64,000 bases of DNA, taken from assembly GCF_001730235.1 (NCBI RefSeq), contig NZ_MIJF01000024.1, positions 1-64,000 of the forward strand, written 5' to 3'. Shown here piece after piece: positions 50,901 through 59,282 of this stretch. Origin of the DNA: Vulcanibacillus modesticaldus. Its GTDB lineage: Bacteria > Bacillota > Bacilli > Tepidibacillales > Tepidibacillaceae. Under the pieces are notes generated by a model, which made no database searches, was not told where the DNA came from, and was given only the letters and a program-made list of their open reading frames with translations. Every line of letters starts with the position of its first letter. The first letter of the stretch is position 1. A program made the translations under genes and the position numbers.

Positions 50901-51755
50901 TCACAACCTCCATAAAATATCTCTCATATCACTTCCCTTTTCAAATATCCTCCTTAACCCATCACTATCCATTTCCATAACTGACTTTTTTATATTAATA
51001 AGACTATCCTCAAATGATTTTATTTGCCCGAGAATATTATCTTTATTTTTTATCAATAGCTCAGCCCATAATCTAGCATTAATATTGGCTACACGCGTGA
51101 TAGCTCTGAAACTATCACCTACAAATAAGCCTAACCCATCAATATGATTACTATTTACTAATGCTAAAGCTAATATATGGGGCATCTGACTTGTATATGC
51201 AATTATCTCATCATGTTTCTTCGGGCTAATTTTAATTAAATTTTTACAACCTATTCCCATAACAATTTTCTCAATAAGTTTAATATTTTCCTCCTTATTT
51301 TTATCAGTTGGCGTCAATATATAGTTAGCTCCTTTAAATATCTCTGCTGACGCAAACTCAAAACCCATAGCTTCTTTTCCTGCCATCGGATGTCCCCCGA
51401 TGAATTCTAAATCATCCCTAATAAAATTATTTATTTCTGTAAGTATTTTGTCTTTAATCCCTGTTGTATCAGTTATTACCGCACCTCTTTTAAAATTATT
51501 GAGATTGTTTTTAATAAAATTTACCGTTTGTTCAGGATACAAAGAAATTATAACTACATCGGAGTTTTTAAGAGGGATGTTGGGCTTTAAAAAACCACGA
51601 TCTATTATCCCTTGAGTTTCAGCCATTTTAAGTACATCTTGATTAATGTCAACAGCCCACAATTTTTTAGGTTTTAATTCTCTCAACGCCATTGAAAAAG
51701 AACCACCAATCAACCCTAAACCTACAATTGTAATTTTCAATTCTGATATTTCCAT
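50901..51755 (-). CDS. tyrA: Prephenate dehydrogenase
   Basis: This 284-residue NAD-dependent enzyme makes 4-hydroxyphenylpyruvate for tyrosine. It has an N-terminal Rossmann loop (ITIVGLGLIGGSFSMALRE), TDTTGIKDKI, the substrate motif FIGGHPMAGKE with catalytic His, and a helical C-terminal dimer domain (AYTSQMPHILALALVN). It lacks the C-terminal ACT domain found in B. subtilis TyrA, which fits its shorter length and suggests that feedback acts elsewhere. It lies between the DAHP synthase and chorismate mutase genes. Confidence 0.93.
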   Translation of the reverse strand: MEISELKITIVGLGLIGGSFSMALRELKPKKLWAVDINQDVLKMAETQGIIDRGFLKPNIPLKNSDVVIISLYPEQTVNFIKNNLNNFKRGAVITDTTGIKDKILTEINNFIRDDLEFIGGHPMAGKEAMGFEFASAEIFKGANYILTPTDKNKEENIKLIEKIVMGIGCKNLIKISPKKHDEIIAYTSQMPHILALALVNSNHIDGLGLFVGDSFRAITRVANINARLWAELLIKNKDNILGQIKSFEDSLINIKKSVMEMDSDGLRRIFEKGSDMRDILWRL

Positions 51756-51768
51756 TAATTCTCCCCCA

Positions 51769-52782
51769 TTACATAACTTTATCTTGAAGAATCGCCATTT
51801 CTTTTAATGAATTCATCAGCGAATTAAATCTTGCAGGTTTAATCGACTGCTGACCATCAGACTTAGCATTTGCAGGATCATTATGAACTTCAATCATTAA
51901 GCCATCAGCTCCAACAGCCATTGCAGCTTTAGCTAATGGTTCTACCAGCCACCATAATCCTGCTGCATGACTAGGGTCAACGATTACTGGTAAATGGCTA
52001 TATTTTTTAATTACAGGAATAGCACTAATATCTAGGGTATTCCTAGTGAAGTTTTCAAATGTTCTAATACCTCTCTCACAAAGAATTACGTTCTCATTCC
52101 CTTCGGCCATAATATATTCTGCAGCCATCAAAAATTCTTCTATCGTTGCAGCCATCCCTCTCTTTAATAGGATTGGTTTATCTATTCTTCCTACTTCTTT
52201 TAATAAATCGTAATTATGCATATTCCTCGCACCTATTTGAATAATATCTACATCATCAACAAATTTCTCTACCATTCCAGGAGACATTAGTTCGGTTACT
52301 ATTGGAAGACCTGTTTTTTCCTTTGCAATCTTTAATAATTCAATTCCCTCGCCCAGTAAACCTTGAAAACTATACGGAGACGTTCTTGGTTTAAAAGCCC
52401 CACCTCTTAAAAAATTAGCACCAGCTAATTTTATCTCCTTGGCAATACTTGTGATCTGCTCTTCACTTTCCACAGAACATGGACCAGCTATTACAGTAAA
52501 ATTCCCTCCACCGATCTTTTCGTTCTCTACTGATATTAATGTATCCTCCGGATGAAACAATCTATTAGCCATCTTGTATGGCTCTTGTACCCGTATCAAC
52601 TTCTCCACATACCTATTTGCTTGTAATTGTTCAGGATCAATATTAGTTGTATCTCCAACTAAACCAAATAAATGATAATTTTCACCTTTAGATTCATGAA
52701 TTTGACACCCTAAACTCTCCATTTTATTCTTAATTTTTTCAATTTCCTTCTCCGGTGTGCCTTGTCTTAAAACAATAATCAT
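51769..52782 (-). CDS. aroF: 3-deoxy-7-phosphoheptulonate (DAHP) synthase
   Basis: The 337-residue first enzyme of the shikimate pathway condenses PEP and erythrose-4-phosphate. It has an N-terminal ferredoxin-like regulatory domain (residues 1-70) followed by the TIM barrel with AGPCSVES, GGAFKPRTSPYSFQG, KRGMAATIEE and the metal ligands in ILCERG, DPSHAAG and MIEVHNDP. The ferredoxin-like domain is the type that gives Tyr/Phe feedback in Thermotoga. ATG 52782 follows AGGAGGG. It is the first structural gene after the aromatic leader attenuator. Confidence 0.94.
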   Translation of the reverse strand: MIIVLRQGTPEKEIEKIKNKMESLGCQIHESKGENYHLFGLVGDTTNIDPEQLQANRYVEKLIRVQEPYKMANRLFHPEDTLISVENEKIGGGNFTVIAGPCSVESEEQITSIAKEIKLAGANFLRGGAFKPRTSPYSFQGLLGEGIELLKIAKEKTGLPIVTELMSPGMVEKFVDDVDIIQIGARNMHNYDLLKEVGRIDKPILLKRGMAATIEEFLMAAEYIMAEGNENVILCERGIRTFENFTRNTLDISAIPVIKKYSHLPVIVDPSHAAGLWWLVEPLAKAAMAVGADGLMIEVHNDPANAKSDGQQSIKPARFNSLMNSLKEMAILQDKVM

Positions 52783-52806
52783 TGAATTCCCTCCTAAAAT
52801 TTTTAT

Positions 52807-52835
52807 AAAAAAAAAAGACTCATCCAATGAGCCTT
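52807..52835 (-). terminator. Attenuator terminator of the aromatic operon
   Basis: On the minus strand AAGGCTCAT pairs with ATGAGTCTT (one G:U) around a TGG loop, followed by a long T-run. It ends about 25 bases before the DAHP synthase start. Its 5' arm GCTCATTGG (52824-52832) is also complementary to CTAATGAGT within the leader ORF (52911-52919), which would form a 9-pair antiterminator. Confidence 0.9.
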
Positions 52836-52869
52836 CTCCTTAATTTTCGAGCTTATTCTTAAGAAAAAT

Positions 52870-53040
52870 TTAAGTGAATATATTTTCTGGAGATAGATAA
52901 TGTTTTTTATACTCATTAGAAAAGAGATTTTCTATTTTTTTGTATAACAAATAACTAGCGCTAAAGTAATAATAGCCCCAGCTAAAATAAAAATAATAAT
53001 AAAATTGTTCTACATATCTCTTTCTAATAAGCTTCATCAT
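52870..53040 (-). CDS. Aromatic-rich leader peptide (attenuation) of the aroF-tyrA-aroQ operon
   Basis: This is a 56-codon ORF with GGGGG 5 bases before its first ATG. It begins MMKLIRKRYVEQ and has the core FYYYFYFSWGYYYFSASY followed by LLY (residues 13-33), where 14 of 21 residues are Tyr, Phe or Trp. Overall it has 12 Tyr, 6 Phe and 1 Trp. A consensus promoter precedes it and a terminator follows the stop by 35 bases. Codons 41-44 carry the antiterminator strand. Ribosome stalling in the core when charged tRNA-Tyr or tRNA-Phe is scarce would expose that strand and allow transcription of the DAHP synthase gene. Confidence 0.88.
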   Translation of the reverse strand: MMKLIRKRYVEQFYYYFYFSWGYYYFSASYLLYKKIENLFSNEYKKHYLSPENIFT

Positions 53041-53083
53041 TTTTTACCCCCAAAAAACATTAAAGCTTTGTTGTTTTAAAGCG

Positions 53084-53111
53084 ATTATATCAAACGAACG
53101 TAAAATGTCAA
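53084..53111 (-). promoter_or_regulatory. Promoter of the aromatic operon leader
   Basis: Perfect -35 TTGACA (53106-53111) and -10 TATAAT (53084-53089) with a 16-base spacer on the minus strand. The start is predicted near 53077, about 37 bases before the leader ORF. Confidence 0.88.
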
Positions 53112-53288
53112 TAGAAAAATTCATTAAAATTTAAATATTAAAAAAATTCGTGTAACCCAATCTCCTACTAATTTTAAAACGGAAATTTATCTCCTCTTCC
53201 TTTTATTTTACTAATCGTTAACTTAAATATATCATAAAGAAAGCGTGTACAAAATGTGTTAAGAAAGAGAGGAGTAAAAGAGATAGTG

Positions 53289-54286
53289 ATGGAAAAAATA
53301 AAACGCTTGATTCCTGGATTAATTTTTACCGCAATATTAGCTTGGATTTCTATCTTGTTTCAAAATATAAATTTTATTAAAAGCCTGCAATTCAGCTCAC
53401 TAATTATCGCCATTCTATTAGGGATGCTGATTAAAAATCTATTTCCTATACCAAATATTTTTCATGAAGGCATTCGTTTTTCTCTGAAAAGAATATTACG
53501 TCTTGCAATCATCTTATTAGGATTTAAACTTAGTTTTGCTGAAATTACCCAAATTGGAGGAAAAGGATTATTACTCGTAATTATTGTAACAACGAGTACT
53601 ATTTTATTTTCAATGTGGCTCGGAAAAAGGGTTGGATTAGATAAAGAGCTATCCGTATTAATTGGTGCGGGAACTGGAATATGTGGGGCTTCAGCAGTGG
53701 CAGCAGTAGCTCCACTAATAGACGCTGAAGAAAAGATACCACATTTGCTATTGCAACAATAACGATTTTTGGAACAATAGCCATGTTTGTTTATCCCCTA
53801 TTTTATAAGTTTTTACATTTACCTAATATTCTTTATGCAATTTGGGCAGGGTCTTCTATTCATGAAGTTGCTCAAGTAGTTGCAGCAGGTTTTGCTGCTG
53901 GGGAAGATGCAGGTCAATTAGCAACTCTAGTTAAGTTAACACGCGTTCTATTGGTTATACCAACTGCGATTATATTAAGTTTTAGACTCATGAAACAAAA
54001 TAAAGACAATAAATGGAATGCTAAGAAGATTACAATTCCTTGGTTTGTTTTTGGATTTGCGATCATTGTAATCATTAATTCGTTACATGTTATCCCACAG
54101 AATATAACAGTGAATTTGATCTCATTAGATAGCTTTCTACTAACTTGGGCGATGGTAGGAATGGGCTTAGAAACAAGCTTAGCCAAAATGAAACAGGTAG
54201 GTATTAAACCTTTTTATGTAGGATTAACTACCTCGATTTTTATCAGTATGTTTGGATTTATCATGGCTAAATTTTTATTTTTTTAA
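53289..54286 (+). pseudogene. YeiH/UPF0324 family membrane protein, single frameshift
   Basis: The gene would encode a protein of about 332 residues with roughly 10 membrane helices. The family is annotated as putative sulfate exporters and its true substrate is uncertain. The first frame contains GMLIKNLFPIPNIFHEGIRF and GAGTGICGASAVAAVAPLID, but after DAEEK (about 53730) the reading continues one frame over as DTTFAIATITIFGTIAMFVY to the end. Losing one A from GAAGAAAAAGAT explains it. Both halves are otherwise well conserved, so this is either a recent mutation or a sequencing error. Start MEKIKRL at 53289. Confidence 0.85.
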
Positions 54287-54362
54287 TTCTGCAATTAAAA
54301 TTAATATATAGACATACAGAAAATAACAACCCAGGTAAGTTTCTGTTGTAAAACCGAAAATA

Positions 54363-54396
54363 AACCCCGTGTTTTGATCCATGACACGGGGATTTT
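54363..54396 (+). terminator. Terminator after yeiH
   Basis: CCCCGTGT pairs perfectly with ACACGGGG around an 11-base loop and is followed by ATTTTTATG. It lies 79 bases after the stop. Confidence 0.85.
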
Positions 54397-54485
54397 TATG
54401 ATTAAAATATTAAATTTTTTACTTGAAGTAACTATTATACAAAACCATTATTGTCATACGATCCTATAATTTTATAAAACATTTT

Positions 54486-54773
54486 CTATAACAATATTTT
54501 GATGCCTTGAACGATATTCCAGATTAAAATAATTAGATTGATAATAATAAATAATAATCCTGCGCTGATTATAGAACTAATTGATCCACTAAAAATACCT
54601 AAAATAAATAATATAATAGTAAAAAATGGAATGATATGTGATATGAAAGCACGTTTAGCATGATACTTAACTTCATCATCCTGTACAATAAAATATACAG
54701 CTAAAGGAAAAATGAAACCAGCAAAAAAGATACTAAAATAACTTAAAGATGCGAAGACCTTATAATCCTTCAT
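54486..54773 (-). CDS. DUF4870-like small membrane protein
   Basis: This 95-residue protein has three hydrophobic helices and the DUF4870 pattern: an N-terminal YFSIFFAGFIFPLAVYFIVQ, then DDEVKYHAKRAFISHIIPFF and a final IINLIILIWNIVQGIKIL. The family is widespread and uncharacterised. GGGAGG lies about 5 bases before ATG. Single-gene unit between yeiH and a CBS-domain gene. Confidence 0.82.
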   Translation of the reverse strand: MKDYKVFASLSYFSIFFAGFIFPLAVYFIVQDDEVKYHAKRAFISHIIPFFTIILFILGIFSGSISSIISAGLLFIIINLIILIWNIVQGIKILL

Positions 54774-54871
54774 TATAAGCCTCCCTTTTATTTTGTTTAT
54801 ATTAATTACTTATTTTCATATTCGTACATAATTCGGGTTATAGTTCAATGCTATCTATAAGTTTCTATATA

Positions 54872-55318
54872 TTATAATTCATTATAGAATGCCTTTAGTA
54901 GATAATCTAATACTGATCTTCTCGTAAGAATCCCAATAAATTTCTTCTCTTTATTAACAACCGGTAAATAAGCCCAGTCAACTAATAATTCGATTCCATA
55001 ATGTAATGTTGTATCTTCACTTAATGTGGGTATATTTCTTTTCATCGCTTCATTAACATTTCTTCTTTTAAAATCATGGAATAACGGTACTTTCTCCAGT
55101 CTAGCGTGATTTAGTATTAAGGATTTACTAATAATCCCCTCTACTTCCATTTTAGGGTTGATCACAGGTACTGAAGTCCAGCCAGTTTCGATTAACTTTC
55201 TCAACGCCTGCTCGAGATTCCATGTCGATTCCACTACCATTACTTTTTCTTTAGGAACAATTAACGATTTTATCTCTTTAGACATAATTTCATCTCTAAA
55301 ACTATCAACGATTACCAT
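54872..55318 (-). CDS. CBS-domain protein
   Basis: The 148-residue protein consists of two CBS motifs (residues about 15-75 and 85-145), for example VMVVESTWNLEQALRKLIET, GWTSVPVINPKMEVEGIISK and WAYLPVVNKEKKFIGILTRR. CBS pairs bind adenine nucleotides and regulate partners. It resembles Bacillus YkuL/CbpB, which binds c-di-AMP, but that assignment is tentative. ATG 55318 is chosen because GGAGGGAG lies just upstream; the frame also has an earlier ATG. Confidence 0.82.
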   Translation of the reverse strand: MVIVDSFRDEIMSKEIKSLIVPKEKVMVVESTWNLEQALRKLIETGWTSVPVINPKMEVEGIISKSLILNHARLEKVPLFHDFKRRNVNEAMKRNIPTLSEDTTLHYGIELLVDWAYLPVVNKEKKFIGILTRRSVLDYLLKAFYNEL

Positions 55319-55468
55319 TTTCTCCCTCCACAACATATGCTAACGGAGATTATAAATTACTGTATCTATATTTCATCCTTTTACCATATATAATGATAAC
55401 AAAAATCACATGAAAATACCTCATTTATTACAAAATAAAAATATACTAAAAATAAAGGTGGTATTAAT

Positions 55469-55597
55469 ATGGGTGAAGAAAAGCATAAAAGTCCAAAACA
55501 ATTAAAGGTAAACTCAGATAACAAAAGACTTTATGATGAAATGATGGAAGCTAAGGAAATTGCAGAAGAGTATTCTCCAAACAAGAAAACAAGATAA
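55469..55597 (+). CDS. Small charged protein of 42 residues, unknown
   Basis: A short ORF with AGGTGGT 7 bases before ATG, a clean stop and its own downstream hairpin. The product begins MGEEKHKSPKQLKVNSDNKR and ends EYSPNKKTR. It is highly charged, probably disordered or a single helix, with no Cys or membrane segment. Such small, Lys/Glu/Asn-rich proteins are common among minor spore proteins, but no family is recognised. Divergent from the CBS gene. Confidence 0.6.
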   Translation: MGEEKHKSPKQLKVNSDNKRLYDEMMEAKEIAEEYSPNKKTR

Positions 55598-55629
55598 ATT
55601 GGCTATTACCGGCTAAATGAGAAAAAGGA

Positions 55630-55674
55630 CTTTGGTGGCGAATATCAATCTTAACCACTAAAGCCTTTTTTTAT
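55630..55674 (+). terminator. Terminator after the 42-residue ORF
   Basis: AAAAGGACTTTGGTGG pairs with CCACTAAAGCCTTTT (two mismatches) and is followed by TTTATC. The A-rich left side could also serve the opposite strand. Confidence 0.75.
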
Positions 55675-55791
55675 CAATACATTACGACTGATAAATTAGT
55701 TTACTGTCTACATTAATATTGTATTTCTAGTAGCAGATCCATGTCAGATTCAATATTATTCATTGAAAATCGCCTATAAGTATTAATCTTT

Positions 55792-57273
55792 TTAATTTAA
55801 TAACAATTGTACTAATGAACGAACCATCGAACCTGTTCCACCTTTTGGAGATAAAGCTGTATCTTTATCCGCAAAAGCTGTTCCCGCAATATCTAAATGG
55901 ATCCAAGGTGTATTTTCTGCAAAAGACTCTAAAAATAATGCTGCTGTAATACTTCCAGCCATTCGTCCACCAACATTTTTAATATCGGCAATTTGGCTCT
56001 TAATTTGCTCTTTATATTCATCAAATAATGGTAATTGCCATAACTTTTCACCAGTTTGCTCTGCAGATGACATCAGGTCCGTTAAAAATTTCTGATTATT
56101 TGTCATCGCACCAGTAGCCACATTTCCTAAAGCGATAAGTATGGCTCCAGTTAAAGTAGCTATATCGATAATCCGACTAGCACCTAATTGCTTAGCATAA
56201 GTTATCCCATCAGCTAAAATAAGCCTTCCTTCTGCATCGGTATTTAATATTTCCACTGTTTTACCACTCATCGTTGTAATCACATCACCAGGCTTATAAG
56301 CATTTCCTGAAGGCATATTTTCCGTGGATGGAATTATTGCGACAACATTTACTTTTGGTTTAATGCGACCAATAACTTCCATCACTCCTAGGACAGTAGC
56401 TCCTCCACCCATATCAGATTTCATTAAGTCCATATTCTCTCTTGGCTTGATGGAAATACCACCACTATCGAAAGTTAGGCCTTTTCCTACTAAACCTAAC
56501 ACATCATCCCATGTCTCTTTTCCACGGTATTTTAAGACGATCATTTTAGGAGGTTGTTTGGATCCCCGAGCAACAGCCAATAACCCTCCCATTCCCAATC
56601 GTTCCATATCACTTTGTTCAAGTATTTCATACTCCATTCCAAATCGACGGGCAATCTCGATAGCTTTATCAGCCATATGCGTTGGTGTCATCATATTACC
56701 TGGAGTGTTAACTAGATCTCTAGCTAGATTTGTTCCCTTAGCGAAGGCTATCCCATATTCAAGTCCCTTTTTAATTGCTTCTGAATCATTAACTATCAAT
56801 TGGATTAATTCTACTTCTGATCTTTCTTCATTGTTAGAGCTATATCCATTAAATCTGTAATTCGCCAGTACTGCTCCCTCGGCAAATGAATGAGCTACTT
56901 CTTGTTCCGTCATATTTGGAAGGTTCTTTCCAAATAAATACGACACAATCTTTTTAACTTTCAAATGATTAGCCTTTTTAATTGCAGTAGCAACAACTTC
57001 TTTAACATTTTGATAATTAAATTTATCCTTACTTCCTAAACCGATTACTAAAATACGTCTTATGGATATTTTCCCTAAAGTATGTATAAGAGTTGTCTCT
57101 TTTAATTTTCCGGTGATATCTCCTTGATTAATAAGGTCTACAATTGCACCATCTAGCAGTCGGTCAACTTCAGCGAGTTCTCTGCTTGGTTTATCCATAT
57201 CTTCATAATAACCCATTACCAATAAATCTGTCTGAATTGCACTTAGTTCTTTGTTGATAATTTCAAATTTCAT
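55792..57273 (-). CDS. pepA: Leucyl aminopeptidase (M17)
   Basis: A 493-residue zinc-dependent cytosol aminopeptidase. The C-terminal catalytic domain has VGKGLTFDSGGISIKPRENM, MKSDMGGGATVLG, the signature NTDAEGRLILAD with metal ligands, and a final GGTGSMVRSLV. The N-terminal macro-like domain spans residues about 1-160. ATG 57273 is preferred (GGGTGGTG 6 bases upstream) over the longer frame. In B. subtilis yuiE (pepA) lies beside yuiC, as here. Confidence 0.94.
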   Translation of the reverse strand: MKFEIINKELSAIQTDLLVMGYYEDMDKPSRELAEVDRLLDGAIVDLINQGDITGKLKETTLIHTLGKISIRRILVIGLGSKDKFNYQNVKEVVATAIKKANHLKVKKIVSYLFGKNLPNMTEQEVAHSFAEGAVLANYRFNGYSSNNEERSEVELIQLIVNDSEAIKKGLEYGIAFAKGTNLARDLVNTPGNMMTPTHMADKAIEIARRFGMEYEILEQSDMERLGMGGLLAVARGSKQPPKMIVLKYRGKETWDDVLGLVGKGLTFDSGGISIKPRENMDLMKSDMGGGATVLGVMEVIGRIKPKVNVVAIIPSTENMPSGNAYKPGDVITTMSGKTVEILNTDAEGRLILADGITYAKQLGASRIIDIATLTGAILIALGNVATGAMTNNQKFLTDLMSSAEQTGEKLWQLPLFDEYKEQIKSQIADIKNVGGRMAGSITAALFLESFAENTPWIHLDIAGTAFADKDTALSPKGGTGSMVRSLVQLLLN

Positions 57274-57355
57274 TATTAACACCACCCAATCTATTATTAA
57301 AACTATGCCCAAATTATATCTTATATCTCTATAAAAAAACATTACATTAATCAAC

Positions 57356-57385
57356 AAAAAAATAGCAAGGGGACTGCCCTTGCTA
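57356..57385 (-). terminator. Terminator of the yuiC-like gene
   Basis: TAGCAAGGG pairs perfectly with CCCTTGCTA around a five-base loop. On the minus strand it is followed by seven T residues. It abuts the stop of the gene. Confidence 0.9.
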
Positions 57386-58084
57386 CTACATTGATGAACT
57401 TACCATTGCGACTCGATTATATTGTTCTAATATGTTTTCTGTAAGTATACCATTACCATATTTGATTACATAGACGTCTACTTTTCTTTTCCCCCACAGT
57501 TTATAAACATCATCAACTGTTTCAAAATACAAATCGATCTTATTTCCTTTGATTGCGGAACCTATATCAGCTACTACTCCGTAACCATATCCTGGAATAT
57601 ACAATACAGTCCCTAATGGAAAAACATCTAAATCTGCTGCTATCGTTGAATATATATCCCTGCGAACATATACACCAGAATATGTTATCCCATATTCTGG
57701 ATGAGAAGGATCCTTACCAGTAGATTCTTTACCAGCAGTATATCCTGTAGCGATTACTGTTACCTTCTCATACTGTTCTAAATTAGGAACTACGATTGAT
57801 GCATTTGACTTTGCAATAGTACTATCAGGTGGAAGTGTTGACTTTTCGACGTCATCTTGAATGTTAGTTTGATTATTTACTACATTGGCTTTCATATCTA
57901 TTTGAAGTATAACTTCTTCATCTATTGAATTTGTCGATGGTTTGTCTAGATCATTTATATCATCAGTAACATTGTTGTCTTTTACTTGTTCTTGTGCAAC
58001 CAGCAGTCCCATTGTCGCAATAGACGATACTCCGAGCAACAGTATCACTGCTTTTTTTGCTCGCCTTTTTGTTATGGTAGACAT
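57386..58084 (-). CDS. yuiC: 3D-domain protein, YuiC-like
   Basis: This 232-residue protein has an N-terminal membrane anchor ([20 protein letters not shown]), a low-complexity linker (residues 35-105) and a C-terminal 3D domain with ATGYTAG, a Gly-rich [44 protein letters not shown] and [16 protein letters not shown]. The three conserved Asp residues form the MltA-like active site of the stationary-phase-survival (Sps) peptidoglycan-cleaving family. Position next to pepA supports YuiC; YabE/RpfB-type proteins share the domain. Confidence 0.85.
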   Translation of the reverse strand: MSTITKRRAKKAVILLLGVSSIATMGLLVAQEQVKDNNVTDDINDLDKPSTNSIDEEVILQIDMKANVVNNQTNIQDDVEKSTLPPDSTIAKSNASIVVPNLEQYEKVTVIATGYTAGKESTGKDPSHPEYGITYSGVYVRRDIYSTIAADLDVFPLGTVLYIPGYGYGVVADIGSAIKGNKIDLYFETVDDVYKLWGKRKVDVYVIKYGNGILTENILEQYNRVAMVSSSM

Positions 58085-58261
58085 AGTATCTACCTCCTCT
58101 CCTAAATACAGCTTTACCCTTCATCAAAAATTATATACCTTGTCAACAAGAAATTTTTTACACAAGAACACACAACATTGCATATTTTATTCAATTTTGG
58201 TCATTTTGGCAAGTTTTTTTTACCCAATATTCAATTATATTCGAACTTAACTGTACTAGAA

Positions 58262-58292
58262 CAAAAAAAAAGCGAATTCTTAAGAATTCGCT
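58262..58292 (-). terminator. Terminator of the YuiA-like gene
   Basis: AGCGAATTCT and AGAATTCGCT form a perfect stem with a two-base centre. On the minus strand it is followed by nine T residues, 32 bases after the stop. Confidence 0.88.
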
Positions 58293-58323
58293 CCTAATTT
58301 ATACTATTAAAGATCTATTTTTA

Positions 58324-58431
58324 TTAATTAACCGTACCCGTTCCTTCACATGCTGGACAAGTTTCAGATCCACCAACTATTACATCATGATAACCTTGAC
58401 CGTCACACATTGTACAAAGAGAACTAGCCAT
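58324..58431 (-). CDS. YuiA-like mini zinc-finger protein (35 residues)
   Basis: A 35-codon ORF starting at ATG 58431 behind GGGGGGA. The product starts MASSLCTMCDGQGYHDVIVG and continues GSETCPACEGTGTVN. Two CxxCxGxG repeats (C6/C9 and C25/C28) make one DnaJ-type zinc-finger unit. B. subtilis YuiA, encoded close to yuiC, is a similar short Cys protein. Function unknown. Its own terminator argues that it is real. Confidence 0.78.
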   Translation of the reverse strand: MASSLCTMCDGQGYHDVIVGGSETCPACEGTGTVN

Positions 58432-58611
58432 TGGATGTCCCCCCCTATAAAATTAGTTGACACCAATATAGCAAGTTTTCTGAATTTTATAAAGTTTCAA
58501 AAATCATCTTCTAGTTTTCTTATGCTTGATGTAAGCGAAATCATTAACCTTTTATTCTAGTTATTGTAGTTTCTTTAATTCATGGTAGTGAAGTGGAGGG
58601 GAGCAAGAAAA

Positions 58612-59046
58612 TTAGAGATTATCGATTAATGACTCCGCATCATCTTTTATCAAGTCAGCTAGACTAAATCTATCTAATACACTAGCCATCGATTCCTTCA
58701 ATTTTTCCCAAATAATTTTAGTCGAGCAATCCTCATTTCTATCACAACAATTTCCGTCCTTATCCTCAATGCAATCAACGATGTTATCAGTACCTTCCAA
58801 AACCCGAATAATATCACCAACAACAATATTTTCAGGAAAATCAGCCAAAAGATATCCACCTTTGGCGCCTCTAACACTTCTTACTAATCCGGATTTTCTA
58901 AGGTCAACAAAGATTTGTTCTAAAAACTGTTCAGGTATATTTTCAACATTTGCAATTTGTCGCAATGGAATTGGTTTTTCTAATCCTGATTTAGCTAAAT
59001 ACACCATAGCTTGAAGCCCATAGTGACCACGCGAAGAAAGCTTCAT
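58612..59046 (-). CDS. Rrf2-family transcriptional regulator (IscR-like Cys cluster)
   Basis: This 144-residue winged-helix regulator starts MKLSSRGHYGLQAMVYLAKS and has a recognition segment GLVRSVRGAKGGYLLA. C92, C100, C101 and C107 lie where IscR-type proteins bind an Fe-S cluster, unlike CymR, which lacks such a set. Control of iron-sulfur or redox genes is therefore likely. The divergent gene is ferredoxin-NADP reductase. Its upstream region carries a duplicated 33-35 base segment. Confidence 0.88.
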   Translation of the reverse strand: MKLSSRGHYGLQAMVYLAKSGLEKPIPLRQIANVENIPEQFLEQIFVDLRKSGLVRSVRGAKGGYLLADFPENIVVGDIIRVLEGTDNIVDCIEDKDGNCCDRNEDCSTKIIWEKLKESMASVLDRFSLADLIKDDAESLIDNL

Positions 59047-59075
59047 CTGGTCCCCTCCCTACATAATTACATTAA

Positions 59076-59144
59076 GTATTCTCAAGCTTCTACATTATTC
59101 ATATCATTTGTGTATTCCCAAGCTTCTACATTATTCATCATTTG
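59076..59144. repeat. Tandem duplication of about 35 bases upstream of the Rrf2 gene
   Basis: GTATTCTCAAGCTTCTACAT (59076 on) recurs as GTATTCCCAAGCTTCTACAT (59112 on), each continuing TATTCAT-CATTTG. The copies are 35 and 33 bases long. They lie between the divergent regulator and reductase genes and may duplicate a promoter or operator. Confidence 0.85.
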
Positions 59145-59191
59145 TATTTTTATTTTATTAACAACGTATAATCATGTCAAATATAGTTAAT

Positions 59192-59205
59192 TTCGAATTT
59201 TCGAA
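59192..59205. promoter_or_regulatory. TTCGAA-tt-TTCGAA motif, candidate operator
   Basis: Two TTCGAA palindromes separated by two bases lie in the divergent intergenic region. A site for the neighbouring Rrf2 regulator is possible but unproven. Confidence 0.35.
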
Positions 59206-59282
59206 CATTGGACTTTAAATTATTCGATCTAGAGTTTATAATGAACATGGGATGTGAAAATACAGGAAGGTGGGGAGAAATC

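Noticed and set aside
52982-53040. Aromatic run as a coding artefact of A/T-rich DNA
   Set aside because: The run is in frame with a ribosome site and stop, is framed by promoter and attenuator, and mixes TAT, TAC, TTT, TGG and AGC codons, so simple low-complexity sequence does not explain it.
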